Shown here: one piece after another, positions 1-7,076 of the stretch
How positions within the stretch are numbered: the first letter of the stretch is position 1
How the letters are laid out: the number at the start of each line of letters is the position of its first letter
Assembly (NCBI GenBank): GCA_038231175.1
Contig: JBBRLU010000013.1
Span: forward strand, 1 to 21,207
Length of the DNA stretch: 21,207 nt
Reading direction: 5' to 3'
From: UBA4729 sp038231175
GTDB lineage: Bacteria > Patescibacteriota > Saccharimonadia > Saccharimonadales > UBA4665
Translations under genes and position numbers: made by a program
The notes under the pieces: generated by a model
Databases searched by the model: none
Told to the model about the DNA's origin: nothing
Seen by the model: the letters and a program-made list of their open reading frames with translations, nothing else

Positions 1-2
1 AC

Positions 3-137
3 TTCGTCCTGCAGAAGTTTAATAATGATGAACAGGATCAGTTGGCTAATCTCGCCAAAGAAACCGGTGCCATCCTGACCGAGTTTATCTACAGCGGCCA
101 AGCCCTGCCGACCGAAACCCGCATGTTTCTTATTTAA
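3..137 (+). CDS. 3' end of an unrecognised protein (partial)
   Basis: An open frame runs from the window edge to a TAA and encodes 44 residues ending in TRMFLI. The other two plus-strand frames are closed by stops within the first 80 bases, so this is the only frame that could be coding. The composition resembles the GC-rich genes downstream. I do not recognise the family from this tail. Its stop codon overlaps the stop of the minus-strand ORF that follows, so the two end tail to tail. Confidence 0.6.
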   Translation, partial: FVLQKFNNDEQDQLANLAKETGAILTEFIYSGQALPTETRMFLI

Positions 138-427
138 AGGTTCTGGATTGAGACTTCGACCTGGTGGGCGAGCAGCTGGCCGGCGATTGTTTCTATTATT
201 CTACGATCGAAAGCTAAGTTTATCGTTTCTTCAGGAATTGAATCCCGCTGTTTATGGGTTAGCTCGTCGTCGTCTGCGGCTTGCAAAGCTTCAAGACGTA
301 ACTGACGGCTATCTAGTTGCAATGACAAGTGGTCTGTGTCTATGGCGCTCAATAAAACCGGTCATGGTAAGCCGGTCGCGTCTTTTTCTATATAGCTCAA
401 GTAGGCGTGTTTGCCTTCTATATACAT
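134..427 (-). pseudogene. Small ORF interrupted by one in-frame TGA
   Basis: Reading from the ATG at 427, the frame encodes 21 residues (MYIEGKHAYLSYIEKDATGLP), meets a TGA at 364-362, and then stays open in the same frame for about 75 more codons to a TAA at 134-136. The second part is hydrophilic and acidic (LEALQAADDDELTHKQR) and could instead start on its own at a TTG at 352. No convincing Shine-Dalgarno site precedes either start. The ATG lies 45 bases beyond the terminator of the putative structured RNA on the same strand. It could be a decayed gene, a sequencing error, a readthrough gene, or not a gene at all. I recognise no family. Confidence 0.3.
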
Positions 428-471
428 TTTTAACCCGCCGTTATTAACTCTAGTATAACTGGTAAAGGCAA

Positions 472-522
472 CTAAAAAAGGCCAACAAGAGGGGGTGGGC
501 ACCGCTTGTTGGCCTTTTTTAG
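472..522 (-). terminator. Perfect bidirectional intrinsic terminator
   Basis: Two perfectly complementary 18-base arms (472-489 and 505-522) enclose a 15-base loop, and each strand ends in a run of six T. On the minus strand it closes the transcription unit that starts near 851. On the plus strand it could also stop transcripts from the gene ending at 137. Confidence 0.85.
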
Positions 523-851
523 CGGAGAACCGAAGTTCTCCACTCCACCCTTCAACCCACCCCAGCGAAGCATCGTCGTCTAAATAAATGACGCGTGCCG
601 AGACCAAAGGTCCCACCATTTAGGCTCGCTTTGAAATTGGGGATCTTCAGCTGCACGAATGCAGCCTCCGATAGTTAAAGGGGTTAGTATGCTTTAGAGC
701 CTGTTTATATAATAAACGTGCAAGAGGTAGTGGAGGGTAACAACTAACTGGCGCGACTCTAAAACAACCTAACAGTTGGTCTAAATCCTTACAGATCTAG
801 CTGTTAATTTTGGGGGTATAAGGTGCTTGGTTCTATTAAAAGAACTCACGA
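473..851 (-). ncRNA. Candidate structured RNA or leader, about 380 nt
   Basis: There is no credible reading frame here, but a minus-strand promoter (858-886) and a perfect terminator (472-522) bracket the region. Read on the minus strand it holds a hairpin with a UUCG loop closed by C-G (524-541, arms GGAGAAC/GTTCTCC), a second UUCG hairpin (650-665, arms GCTGCA/TGCAGC), a hairpin with a three-base loop (600-614, GGGACC/GGTCTC) and a CGTC/GACG hairpin (577-593). UUCG loops appear only in the minus-strand reading, which supports that orientation. The length fits tmRNA or RNase P RNA, but I find neither the RNase P core nor a clear tmRNA tag or acceptor. A TGGGACC motif at 615-609 faintly recalls a T-box. 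Identity is unknown; a cis-acting leader for the small ORF at 134-427 is also possible. Confidence 0.5.
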
Positions 852-857
852 TTAGCT

Positions 858-886
858 ATTTTAGCAAAGATGTTACGTAATGTCAA
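858..886 (-). promoter_or_regulatory. Sigma-70 type promoter of the putative RNA
   Basis: On the minus strand, TTGACA (886-881) and TAAAAT (863-858) are separated by exactly 17 bases. This is the closest match to a housekeeping promoter in the window. The predicted start is near 851. Confidence 0.7.
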
Positions 887-979
887 TACTCTGAAATGTT
901 TTACTACTTAAAGCAACTAGCTTATGGTTACCCGCTATGGCTGGTATGAAATCATTAACTTTTCCTTAACTAACTGGCA

Positions 980-1867
980 ATGCCGCCCGGGGATAGGCAG
1001 AATGGGGTTATGACCTACGAACGACTACTGCTGCACGATACCGATTATCCCGATTTACTGCGCCACATGAAGGACCCACCAGCTCAGCTACACTACGCCG
1101 GACAGCCGATTGCCAGTTGGCTGCAACGGCCCCGGGTAGCGATCGTCGGTAGTCGTAAGCTGTCGAACTATGGGCGCCATGTCACGCTGCAGCTGGCCGC
1201 TGAGCTGGCTCAGGCCGGCGTAGTCATTATTTCCGGGCTGGCGCTCGGTGTCGACGCCTTGGCTCATCAGGGAGCCTTAGAAGCCGGTGGCACTACCGTA
1301 GCGGTGTTGCCCTGTAGCCTCGACAAACTATATCCGGCCACTAATGAGCGTTTAGGCAAACGGATAGTTGCCGCCGGCGGCACGCTTATCAGTGAGTACC
1401 CGCGTGGCGCACCGTATATGAACAAGTATAATTTCGTGGCTCGTAACCGGATCATCTCCGGCCTGGCTGATGCCGTCCTGATTACCGAGGCGGCGCTCGA
1501 TAGTGGCAGTCTGCACACCGCCGAGTTTGCTTTACAACAGGGACGGGAAGTACTGGTAGTGCCGGGCAATATCACTAGTCCGACCTCGGCCGGTACTAAT
1601 AATCTGCTGAAAGCCGGCGCCACGCCGATTACTAGCGTCCAAGACGTCTTACGGGTTTTACAGATCGAAGACGGCGGCCCTAAACCCCAGCGCCGTGGCA
1701 GCACCGCCGCCGAACAGACCATCCTAGACTTACTGGACAGCGACGTCCACGAAGGCGATCAGCTGTTGCAGGCCAGCCAGCTGCCGACCGATGTCTTTAA
1801 CCAATCCTTAACCATGCTCGAGATAACCGGCAAGATCACGGCCGGCGGCGCCAATAGTTGGTACTAG
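980..1867 (+). CDS. dprA: DNA-processing protein DprA (Smf)
   Basis: This is the single-stranded-DNA binding protein that protects incoming DNA and loads RecA during natural transformation. The Rossmann-like DprA core is clear: VAIVGSRKLSNYGR near residue 53, GLALGVDALAHQGA near 95, and RNRIISGLADAVLITEA with SGSLHTAEFA, GREVLVVPGN near 155-197. A C-terminal segment after residue about 235 resembles the winged-helix DprA domain. At 295 residues it is typical of short DprA proteins. The ATG at 1010 (MTYERLLL) may be the true start, because the ten residues before it are unlike the family and no Shine-Dalgarno site precedes 980. The gene is followed by a small membrane protein and topA; dprA next to topA is a common bacterial order. 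Confidence 0.93.
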   Translation: MPPGDRQNGVMTYERLLLHDTDYPDLLRHMKDPPAQLHYAGQPIASWLQRPRVAIVGSRKLSNYGRHVTLQLAAELAQAGVVIISGLALGVDALAHQGALEAGGTTVAVLPCSLDKLYPATNERLGKRIVAAGGTLISEYPRGAPYMNKYNFVARNRIISGLADAVLITEAALDSGSLHTAEFALQQGREVLVVPGNITSPTSAGTNNLLKAGATPITSVQDVLRVLQIEDGGPKPQRRGSTAAEQTILDLLDSDVHEGDQLLQASQLPTDVFNQSLTMLEITGKITAGGANSWY

Positions 1868-1883
1868 CCCATTAAGGACCGCG

Positions 1884-1892
1884 TGTTACACT
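1884..1892 (+). promoter_or_regulatory. Extended -10 promoter of the 58-residue gene
   Basis: TGT followed by TACACT (an extended -10 of the form TGnTAnnnT) ends 6 bases before the ATG at 1899, so the predicted transcript would begin at or next to the start codon. The NYN gene at 18944 has almost the same element, TGCTACACT. Confidence 0.5.
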
Positions 1893-1898
1893 ACTCCC

Positions 1899-2075
1899 AT
1901 GAAGCTTATGATTAGTATCGGTATTTTTGCGGTCGGCACGCTCGGCGGCTACCTGGGCTCGCTGATCGATGGTGGTAGCTCGCTGATCGGGGCCTGGAGC
2001 CTGTTGCTTGGGACAGTCGGGTCGTTTGCCGGTATTTGGGTCGGTTATAAAGCTGCCCAGTACTTCAACTTGTAG
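1899..2075 (+). CDS. Small glycine-rich membrane protein, 58 residues
   Basis: An ATG-to-TAG frame encodes 58 residues. Two hydrophobic stretches (about residues 4-23 and 29-50) are rich in Gly spaced as in glycine-zipper helices (GTLGGYLGSLIDGGSSLIG, then LLLGTVGSFAGIWVGYKAA). The end AAQYFNL is polar. Codon use (GGC, CTG, ATC, GCC) matches its neighbours. It lies between dprA and topA, has its own extended -10 element and has no Shine-Dalgarno site. This is probably an integral membrane protein of two short helices; its function is unknown. Confidence 0.7.
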   Translation: MKLMISIGIFAVGTLGGYLGSLIDGGSSLIGAWSLLLGTVGSFAGIWVGYKAAQYFNL

Positions 2076-2153
2076 TCGGTAATAAAAAATCTTTTAAGCG
2101 CCACTAACACCTTGCTCGGTCGCCCTTAGGGGCCGGCAACACTTATGTATAGT

Positions 2154-2183
2154 TTGCAATCTAGGGGGCTTTGGCCATACTAT
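2154..2183 (+). promoter_or_regulatory. topA promoter
   Basis: TTGCAA (2154-2159) and TACTAT (2178-2183) are 18 bases apart. The -10 element ends 7 bases before the GTG at 2191, which predicts an almost leaderless topA message. No ribosome binding site is visible upstream of the GTG. Confidence 0.5.
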
Positions 2184-2190
2184 GTAAGAC

Positions 2191-4494
2191 GTGACAAAAA
2201 ACCTTACCAAGAATTTAGTAATCGTAGAGAGCCCCGCCAAGGCCAAAACCATTGAGAAATTTTTGGGCAAAGACTACATAGTTAAGAGTAGCTTCGGCCA
2301 CATTCGTGACCTACCTAAAAAAGGGCTCAATATAGATCTAGAGAACGATTTTGCGCCGCACTACGAAGTCAGCGCCGACAAGAAGAAGACCGTTGCCGAA
2401 CTCAGAAAAGCCGCCGTCGGTGCCGAAGTCTGGCTGGCCAGCGATGAAGACCGCGAAGGTGAGGCCATCGCCTGGCACCTGGCGCACGCCCTCAAACTCG
2501 ACCCGGCCAAGACCAAGCGCATCGTCTTTCATGAAATTACCAAGACTGCCATCGACGAGGCCATCAAGCATCCGCGGACGGTTAACTTACAGCTGGTCGA
2601 CGCCCAGCAGGCGCGCCGGATCCTTGACCGTTTAGTCGGTTATGAGCTGAGTCCGGTGCTGTGGAAAAAGGTCCGCACCGGCCTCAGCGCCGGCCGCGTG
2701 CAATCAGTTGCCGTCCGTATCGTCGTCGAGCGCGAGCGTGAGATCAAAGCCTTCGAAGCCGTCAGCAGCTTTAAGATAACGGCTACCTTCGTCGTCGATG
2801 GCGCCGACTTGCCAGCCGAGTTATCAACAAAATTCAAGACCGAAGCCGAAGCCACCAAGTGGCTGGAAAGCCTGACCAGCGCCAGCTACCAGATCGGTTC
2901 GATCGCCCAGAAGCCCGGCAGCCGCAGCCCCGGCGCCCCGTTCACTACCAGTACGCTGCAGCAGGAGGCTAGCCGCCGCCTCGGTTACAGTGTCCGCCAG
3001 ACGATGACACTGGCCCAACGGCTGTACGAGTCCGGCTATATCACCTACATGCGGACCGACAGCACCATCTTGTCCGGCCTGGCCATCGGCGCCGCCAAGG
3101 ATTTTATTACTAGCGAGTACGGCCAGCAGTATCACAAGCTGCGCCAATTCAAGACCAAGAACGCCAGCGCCCAGGAGGCCCACGAAGCCATCCGCCCGAC
3201 TAATTTCAGCGCCTTGTCACTCGGCGGCGACGACCAACAGATCAAGCTCTACAAATTGATCTGGCAGCGGGCCATCGCTTCGCAGATGAGCGAAGCCAAG
3301 CTCGAGCGCACCGAAGTGACTATCGACGTAGCTGGCCACAAAGAAGTTTTTATGGCCAAGGGTGAGGTCCTCAAGTTTGACGGCTTCATGAAAGTTTACG
3401 GCGGCGGCAAGGACGACACGCTACTACCGCCGCTCAAGAACGGCCAATCACTGACGACGAGCGAGATTATCGCCACCGAGACCTTTAGCCGCTCCAGCGC
3501 TCGCTACAGCGAAGCGGCGCTGGTCAAGAAACTCGAGGAATTAGGCATCGGCCGCCCGAGTACCTACGCCCCGACCATCTCGACCGTCCAGACCCGCGGT
3601 TATGTCGAAAAGACCGACCTGGAGGGCAGCGAGCGCCAAGTTATCGAACTAAAACTGGCTAGCGGCACGGTCGCAAGAAATGTCACCAAGGTGATTACCG
3701 GTGCCGACCGCGGTAAATTAGTGCCGACCGGCATCGCCGAAGTCACCACCGATTTCCTCGTCAAATACTTCCCCCACATCGTCGACTTTGATTTTACCGC
3801 CAAGGTCGAAGCCGAATTTGACCAAGTCGCCGAAGGTAATCTGGCCTGGCCGGCCATGATCAAAAATTTTTATGACAAATTCCATCCGCTGGTCGAATCA
3901 TCGGCCGACATCAGTCGCCAGGAAGTGTCACAAGCCCGCCTGATAGGTCCTGACCCCAAGAGCGGGGAACCGATCTACGCCCGTTTTGGCCGCTACGGCC
4001 CGATGCTGCAGATGGGTGACGTCGATGACGCCGACAAAGATAAGAAACCGACCTTCGCGCCGATGCCCAAAGACAGCAGTATCGACACCGTCACCTTGGA
4101 GCAGGCCCTGGTCATGTTCCAGCTGCCGCGCACCGTCGGTACCACCGAAGACGGCGAAGCCATCAAGGCTAACATCGGCCGCTTCGGGCCTTACGTCCAA
4201 GTCGGTAAGACCTTCGTGTCCATCAAACCGCTCGACCCCCACACCATCACCCTGGAAGAAGCAATGGACCTGTACGCCGCCAAGCTCCAGAAAGATGCCG
4301 ACAAGAACATCAATGAGTTCCCGAGCGGCCTCAAGATCCTGAATGGCCCCTATGGACCGTATATCACCGATGGTAAAAAGAACGCCCGCATTGCCAAAGA
4401 CGTCGATCCGAAGGCTATTACCGAAGCCGAGGCCAAGAAGCTATTAAAAGAAGCTCCGGCTAAGAAGCGGGCTTTTCGCCGTAAAAAAGCTTAG
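2191..4494 (+). CDS. topA: DNA topoisomerase I (type IA)
   Basis: It relaxes negative supercoils by single-strand passage. The N-terminal Toprim domain is present (LVIVESPAKAKTIEKFLG, then DEDREGEAIAWHLAHAL with the metal-binding acidic residues). The catalytic tyrosine is Y286 in YITYMRTDST, followed by AHEAIRPT. The C-terminus has no zinc-finger cysteines; instead it has repeated topoisomerase C-terminal modules with GRYGPMLQMG, GRFGPYVQVG and GPYGPYITDGKK, and ends in a basic tail (KKRAFRRKKA). The 767-residue length is normal for TopA with such repeats. The start is GTG, with a promoter positioned for a leaderless transcript. Confidence 0.97.
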   Translation: MTKNLTKNLVIVESPAKAKTIEKFLGKDYIVKSSFGHIRDLPKKGLNIDLENDFAPHYEVSADKKKTVAELRKAAVGAEVWLASDEDREGEAIAWHLAHALKLDPAKTKRIVFHEITKTAIDEAIKHPRTVNLQLVDAQQARRILDRLVGYELSPVLWKKVRTGLSAGRVQSVAVRIVVEREREIKAFEAVSSFKITATFVVDGADLPAELSTKFKTEAEATKWLESLTSASYQIGSIAQKPGSRSPGAPFTTSTLQQEASRRLGYSVRQTMTLAQRLYESGYITYMRTDSTILSGLAIGAAKDFITSEYGQQYHKLRQFKTKNASAQEAHEAIRPTNFSALSLGGDDQQIKLYKLIWQRAIASQMSEAKLERTEVTIDVAGHKEVFMAKGEVLKFDGFMKVYGGGKDDTLLPPLKNGQSLTTSEIIATETFSRSSARYSEAALVKKLEELGIGRPSTYAPTISTVQTRGYVEKTDLEGSERQVIELKLASGTVARNVTKVITGADRGKLVPTGIAEVTTDFLVKYFPHIVDFDFTAKVEAEFDQVAEGNLAWPAMIKNFYDKFHPLVESSADISRQEVSQARLIGPDPKSGEPIYARFGRYGPMLQMGDVDDADKDKKPTFAPMPKDSSIDTVTLEQALVMFQLPRTVGTTEDGEAIKANIGRFGPYVQVGKTFVSIKPLDPHTITLEEAMDLYAAKLQKDADKNINEFPSGLKILNGPYGPYITDGKKNARIAKDVDPKAITEAEAKKLLKEAPAKKRAFRRKKA

Positions 4495-4499
4495 TAACT

Positions 4500-4533
4500 A
4501 AGACTGTTATTTAGCTAGCTCTGCCAGTCTTTT
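4500..4533 (+). terminator. Weak terminator-like hairpin after topA
   Basis: Seven-base arms AAGACTG (4500-4506) and CAGTCTT (4525-4531) flank an 18-base loop containing AGCTAGCT, and a short TT follows. The T run is too short to be a confident terminator. Confidence 0.3.
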
Positions 4534-4654
4534 GCCAGATTACAAAACTGTTTGTTCGATAACATTTCTACAACATAGAATGAGTAGTATAGTCACGAAT
4601 GTGCTAGAATATATCTAGTACCCAGCTCTTTGCTCCCCACTTTAAAGCAGATGT

Positions 4655-4683
4655 TTGACTTTTAAATTTTAAAGTTTTATAAT
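4655..4683 (+). promoter_or_regulatory. Promoter of the sigma4-HARE gene
   Basis: TTGACT (4655-4660) and TATAAT (4678-4683) are 17 bases apart. The predicted start near 4690 gives a leader of about 29 bases that includes AAAGGA before the ATG. A second possible extended -10 (TGCTAGAAT, about 4602-4610) lies upstream. Confidence 0.65.
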
Positions 4684-4718
4684 ACTAGTAATAGATTACT
4701 AAAAGGATTTACCAGCAC

Positions 4719-5762
4719 ATGGCAGAACTTACCGCCGAATCAGCAATACTGACGACCGAACAACTGGTGACCGATGTCTTAGCGACTATCGACCGTGAGC
4801 GTGAACGCGAAATCATAGCTCGCCGTTTTGGCTTGTTTGACCGTAAGGAGACCTTGGAGCAGATCGGTGAGATGCTGGGCATTACCCGTGAGCGCGTCCG
4901 CCAGCTCGAAAAATCAGTCATTACCCGGTTACGTAGCGCCGGAGAGCAGGGGACACTACCCCATATCGCCGACTTCCAGACCAAACTAGTCGCTCAGCTG
5001 CAGACCATGGGCGATGCCGCCCGGGTTACCACCTTGACCGCCAGCCTGGTCAGTGACGCCAACAAGGTAGAGCAGGCCCGGACGGCTTTCTTAGCCAGCC
5101 TGAGCCCGGATCTGATCGTTATCAATGAAGACGACCACTTTTACAACAGCGTTAGCATCAAGAAAGCCCAGGACGAAAAAGCCCTCAAGGCCACCGTCGC
5201 CAAGCTGATTGAAACTGTCAAAAAGTTAGCCGAACCAAAGCCGATCGAAGATATTGCCACTGCCGCCGGTGTCGAGGACCCCAAGCAGGCCGAAGCCCTG
5301 GCTAGCACCAGCAAGGCGCTGGCGACCCTCAACGGCCGCTGGGGACTCGTCAAGTGGCCGATGGTCAATCCTAAGAACATCCGCGACAAGATCTACGTCA
5401 TCTTAAAGGAACACGGCAAGCACCTCCATTTTAACGAAATCGCCGAAGCCATCAAAGACAGCGAATTCAAGCGTAAAGACGTCACCACCCAAGCGATTCA
5501 CAACGAGCTCATCAAAGACAAGCGCTTCGTCCTGATCGGCCGTGGCATCTACGCCCTCAAAGAGTGGGGCTACGAAAAGGGCACCGTCGCCGATATCATC
5601 AGCGAAGTTCTTAGAAAAGCCGGGGAACCACTGCACCGCGACGAGATCGTCAAGCGCGTCCTGGAATCGCGCTACGTCAAAGAGACCACCATCCTGCTAA
5701 ACCTGCAAGGCAAACCACAGTTCAAGCGCGTCGCCAAAGCTACTTACGACCTCGCCGTCTAA
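4719..5762 (+). CDS. Sigma-70 region 4 protein fused to two HARE-HTH domains
   Basis: Residues about 22-72 are a clear sigma-70 region 4 (EREREIIARRFGL, then ETLEQIGEMLGITRERVRQ with its helix-turn-helix), the part of a sigma factor that binds the -35 element and the beta flap. No region 2 or 3 is present, so it should not open promoters by itself. Residues 217-287 and 288-347 are two HARE-HTH winged helices (HLHFNEIAEAIKD with RFVLIGRGIYALKEWG; PLHRDEIVKRVL), the fold also found in the RNA polymerase delta subunit RpoE. The middle is helical and charged. It is likely an RNA-polymerase-associated regulator, but the exact role is inferred. It has its own strong promoter and an AAAGGA ribosome site 11 bases before the ATG. 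Confidence 0.8.
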   Translation: MAELTAESAILTTEQLVTDVLATIDREREREIIARRFGLFDRKETLEQIGEMLGITRERVRQLEKSVITRLRSAGEQGTLPHIADFQTKLVAQLQTMGDAARVTTLTASLVSDANKVEQARTAFLASLSPDLIVINEDDHFYNSVSIKKAQDEKALKATVAKLIETVKKLAEPKPIEDIATAAGVEDPKQAEALASTSKALATLNGRWGLVKWPMVNPKNIRDKIYVILKEHGKHLHFNEIAEAIKDSEFKRKDVTTQAIHNELIKDKRFVLIGRGIYALKEWGYEKGTVADIISEVLRKAGEPLHRDEIVKRVLESRYVKETTILLNLQGKPQFKRVAKATYDLAV

Positions 5763-5763
5763 C

Positions 5764-6471
5764 ATGGCTTCTCTGGAGAATGTACCGAGTGGTAATATGC
5801 GTCTTACGCTTGAGGGTCAGGTTAAGTATGTTGACTATCTACAGTTGCGAAGCTTTGCAACCCGTTTAGGGGTCACAGCAATCAGTGATCAGTCGCCCCC
5901 AACGCCTAACTTTGATTATCTTTCTGATATAAGTTCACCTGATGACCTTTTAGGGCTAGAACACTTCTATGATTTCAACGACAAAGTTGGTTTAACATCA
6001 AATGCGCGGGTCGGAATTATTTTTAGGCAAATCATTGGGTGCGAACCAGTGCCACGTATTGATTATGGTTTAACTCATGAGCAAAAACGCTATATAGGCC
6101 CTGGGTATCGAATATATAAAAACCTAAGAGAACCTGAATTAGTAGAAGCAACGCAAGTTATGGAACATGTGGTTATTACTAACAGATTAGGGGGCGTACA
6201 GCGACGTAACCCAGACACCCTACCGCTTCCACCATATTTTATGAAAGCGCTGCCTAAAAGAGGTGCTTTATCAACAGCACAGTTAAGAGCGGCGGCCCAT
6301 TTCGTAATACCTGCTCGCAACATTCATGAAAAATATCTGGTTAAAATGGGTGTAGCTGTCGAGGAGGAAGACAAAGTTAGTTCAGAAGCACACTTTTTAG
6401 GGGCACTAGCGATGTATCTTGACCTCCAGTTCAGGCTTATCACCGATGGCACTCAACAGCCTAGTAACTAG
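5764..6471 (+). CDS. Unrecognised 235-residue protein
   Basis: The ATG lies one base after the stop of the sigma4-HARE gene, suggesting co-transcription and translational coupling. The product is soluble in appearance, with no signal peptide or membrane segment, and contains many Pro, Tyr and Arg residues (VPRIDYGLTHEQKRYIGPGYRIYK; LGGVQRRNPDTLPLPPYFMKAL, quoted in parts). Base and codon use differ from the neighbours: more A/T at third positions and fewer GCC/GGC codons. This suggests recent acquisition or weak expression. I recognise no family and propose no function. An internal ATG at 5800 is an alternative start. Confidence 0.65.
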   Translation: MASLENVPSGNMRLTLEGQVKYVDYLQLRSFATRLGVTAISDQSPPTPNFDYLSDISSPDDLLGLEHFYDFNDKVGLTSNARVGIIFRQIIGCEPVPRIDYGLTHEQKRYIGPGYRIYKNLREPELVEATQVMEHVVITNRLGGVQRRNPDTLPLPPYFMKALPKRGALSTAQLRAAAHFVIPARNIHEKYLVKMGVAVEEEDKVSSEAHFLGALAMYLDLQFRLITDGTQQPSN

Positions 6472-6715
6472 TAAGAGCTTTACCTTACACAGTGTAGGCG
6501 CTATTGACTGTGCTGAACGTTTTACGAACATTATTGTAGCAATATGCAGGCTTAATTGAAACTAGCTCGATTACAGCAACAGTTGACTAGTTACATATAT
6601 CACTCAGGGCGGGCACCAACGCTAAAATGATTATTTATAAACTTTTTACACTCCGATAAGAACGTTAAGGGCGTGAGTATATGGCAGCAGTGCACGAGAC
6701 CCAGAGAGTGATTAG

Positions 6716-6743
6716 ATGTCGCACAATGTATATTTTGCGTCGT
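6716..6743. other. dif-like dyad (weak)
   Basis: Two 11-base arms flank a TGTATA centre, the same centre as the Escherichia coli dif site. The left arm ends CGCACAA (dif: CGCATAA). The right arm read on the other strand ends ACGCAAAA, so the arms match each other at 7 of the 9 innermost positions. The XerD-side arm is a poor match to the usual TTATGTTAA. A chromosome-dimer resolution site is possible but unproven. Confidence 0.2.
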
Positions 6744-6788
6744 GAGTATCGATACGATAGTTGTATTATGGCAGCCTAACGTCCGGGG

Positions 6789-6818
6789 AACTATCCACTG
6801 AACTTAGAAAACTATCCA
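6789..6818. repeat. AACTATCCA direct repeat, 21-base period
   Basis: AACTATCCA occurs at 6789-6797 and 6810-6818. The first copy continues as CTATCCACT, which matches 7 of 9 bases of the DnaA box TTATCCACA. Confidence 0.5.
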
Positions 6819-6840
6819 GCTTAACGCTATCGACAGCACC

Positions 6841-6867
6841 GTTACGTACATCACATCTGTTACGTAC
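6841..6867. repeat. GTTACGTAC direct repeat, 18-base period
   Basis: Two exact 9-base copies at 6841-6849 and 6859-6867, each containing the palindrome TACGTA. They may form a protein-binding site. Confidence 0.5.
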
Positions 6868-6911
6868 TAACCCTACACAGCCACCTTATGACCTGAACCC
6901 CCTGAAATGGC

Positions 6912-6941
6912 CTAGTGTTGAGCTGTGATTTACAACACTAG
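6912..6941. repeat. Inverted repeat next to the DnaA box
   Basis: Arms CTAGTGTTG (6912-6920) and CAACACTAG (6933-6941) are perfectly complementary around a 12-base loop. The DnaA box starts 4 bases later. Confidence 0.55.
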
Positions 6942-6945
6942 CCAC

Positions 6946-6954
6946 TTATCCACA
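6946..6954 (+). promoter_or_regulatory. Perfect DnaA box
   Basis: TTATCCACA is the exact high-affinity DnaA recognition sequence. An AT-rich stretch begins about 40 bases downstream. One perfect 9-mer could arise by chance, but its non-coding position and weaker relatives nearby make binding plausible. Confidence 0.5.
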
Positions 6955-7024
6955 GTCTGGCCGTGAAATGTTTCCTAAACGGCCTGAATCTTATATTATT
7001 TGACTTCCCTTGCTTTTGATATTA

Positions 7025-7076
7025 TTTATATAGTTTTTTGACATAGTGCCCTATTTATATGTTTATATAGTTTTTT
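7025..7076. repeat. AT-rich 15-base direct repeat
   Basis: TTTATATAGTTTTTT occurs exactly at 7025-7039 and 7062-7076, inside the most AT-rich part of the window. A TTGACA lies between the copies at about 7038-7043, but no clear -10 element follows at the right distance. Confidence 0.55.

Noticed and set aside
134..427. Genetic code with UGA as Gly or Trp (as in some CPR groups)
   Set aside because: All conserved genes have no internal TGA, and ftsW and the helicase end plausibly in TGA, so the standard code fits.
362..619. Minus-strand ORF of 85 codons from 619
   Set aside because: It reads through both hairpin arms of a perfect terminator and a UUCG hairpin, so its upstream part is structured RNA; only the part from the ATG at 427 is considered.
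600..625. T-box-like TGGGACC on the minus strand
   Set aside because: The conserved GCG after the motif and a recognisable stem I are missing, so it is only mentioned as a faint likeness.
650..730. Possible plus-strand tmRNA tag around ATGCTTTAGAGCC
   Set aside because: The resemblance to a tag end is short; no tRNA-like 5' or 3' ends are found, and promoter and terminator point to the minus strand.
3928..4242. Long ORFs opposite topA (also others opposite murG, ftsI and rsmH)
   Set aside because: They are shadows of conserved genes in GC-rich codons and have no recognisable motifs.
6681..6779. 33-codon plus-strand ORF in the non-coding gap
   Set aside because: There is no ribosome site or composition signal, and it spans the repeats and the dif-like dyad.
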